From assembly GCA_018816605.1 (NCBI GenBank), contig JAHIVS010000412.1:1-6479 (forward strand): a stretch of DNA of 6,479 bases, read 5' to 3'. Position numbers and translations under genes: made by a program. The stretch's first letter is position 1. The number at the start of each line of letters is the position of its first letter. The notes beneath the pieces were generated by a model that made no database searches, was not told the DNA's origin, and worked only from the letters and a program-made list of their open reading frames with translations. Of the stretch, positions 6,195-6,479 are shown piece by piece. This stretch comes from Pseudomonadota bacterium (lineage in GTDB: Bacteria; Desulfobacterota; Desulfobacteria; Desulfobacterales; Desulfobacteraceae).

Positions 6195-6479
6195 TTATCG
6201 GTTCCTTAATATGCTGGCACTAGCCTTTTTGGAAAGTGCCATGATGGTGAGTGACGGATTAATCCCCGGTGCATTGGGAAAAATACTGGAATCTGCCGCA
6301 AAGATATTCTTAACCCCATGGAGCCTGAATTCAGGATCTATCACCGAGGTGGAAGGGTCCGTGCCAATCGCACAGCAGCCCATTAAATGCAATCCGATAC
6401 CAAACCTGCCGTGAACAATTTTTTTGGCCCCGGTGCTTTTGAAGATATCATCAATCACCTTTGCCCCCTTTTCGTAGCG
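6195..6479 (-). CDS. GMC family oxidoreductase, C-terminal part (partial)
   Basis: The last 94 codons of a flavin-dependent glucose-methanol-choline oxidoreductase; the frame is open to the window edge, and the GTG at 6458 is internal. Visible motifs belong to the GMC C-terminal domain: HLMGCCAIGTDP, carrying the expected catalytic His; SVIDPEFRLHGVKNIFAADSS, of the form usual just before the active-site loop; and GINPSLTIMALS, with the Asn of the His/Asn catalytic pair. Family knowledge: these enzymes use FAD to oxidise alcohols to aldehydes or ketones. The gene ends in TAA at 6195-6197 and the ALDH starts one base later, so the two are translationally coupled. The helical domain fused to that ALDH favours a fatty-alcohol-type substrate over choline or glucose, but this is inference. 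Confidence 0.92.
   Translation of the reverse strand, partial: RYEKGAKVIDDIFKSTGAKKIVHGRFGIGLHLMGCCAIGTDPSTSVIDPEFRLHGVKNIFAADSSIFPNAPGINPSLTIMALSKKASASILRNR
6202..6207 (-). promoter_or_regulatory. Ribosome binding site of the ALDH gene, inside the GMC gene
   Basis: On the minus strand AAGGAA lies eight bases before the ATG at 6193, within the last codons of the GMC gene. The stop-start arrangement TAAGATG indicates translational coupling and supports this start over internal Met codons. Confidence 0.65.

Overview
The window looks like chromosomal DNA of a Gram-negative bacterium. Two proteins need an outer membrane or a periplasm: a YadA-type trimeric autotransporter and a 7TMR-DISM receptor. 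Overall style (a 7TMR-DISM receptor, a long-chain alcohol/aldehyde oxidation cassette, mid-range G+C) suggests a sulfate-reducing Desulfobacterota such as the Desulfobacteraceae. That placement is an inference from gene style, not from a marker gene.

Layout, left to right. (1) Bases 3-1874, plus strand: the 3' part of a membrane receptor whose gene starts outside the window. It has the end of a periplasmic 7TMR-DISMED2-like domain, seven membrane helices, a coiled coil, a PAS domain and a C-terminal domain I do not recognise; no GGDEF, kinase or EAL output is present. (2) Bases 1875-2067: AT-rich intergenic DNA with short direct and inverted repeats, a possible sigma-54 site and a good ribosome binding site. 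(3) Bases 2068-3948, plus strand: a complete 626-residue trimeric autotransporter adhesin with signal peptide, a 16-residue repeat array, head, neck, an 18-residue-repeat stalk, a second head, second neck and a YadA anchor. (4) Bases 3949-4189: 241 bases without a convincing gene, ending in a strong 14-bp hairpin that can serve both converging transcription units. (5) Bases 4190-6193, minus strand: an aldehyde dehydrogenase carrying an extra N-terminal domain of about 150 residues that resembles the small helical domain associated with GMC-type alcohol oxidases. (6) Bases 6195-6479, minus strand: the C-terminal 94 codons of a GMC oxidoreductase that runs off the right edge.

How the genes fit together: the two minus-strand genes are separated by one base and form an operon. 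A GMC enzyme would oxidise an alcohol to an aldehyde, and the ALDH would oxidise that aldehyde to the acid. The domain normally linked to the GMC partner is fused to the ALDH, which suggests a physical complex. On the plus strand, the receptor lies directly upstream of the adhesin; a regulatory link between them is possible but not shown by sequence. The most interesting points are the ALDH fusion, the unidentified C-terminal domain of the receptor, and the double-headed adhesin with an AT-rich, exactly duplicated repeat array inside an otherwise GC-rich gene.
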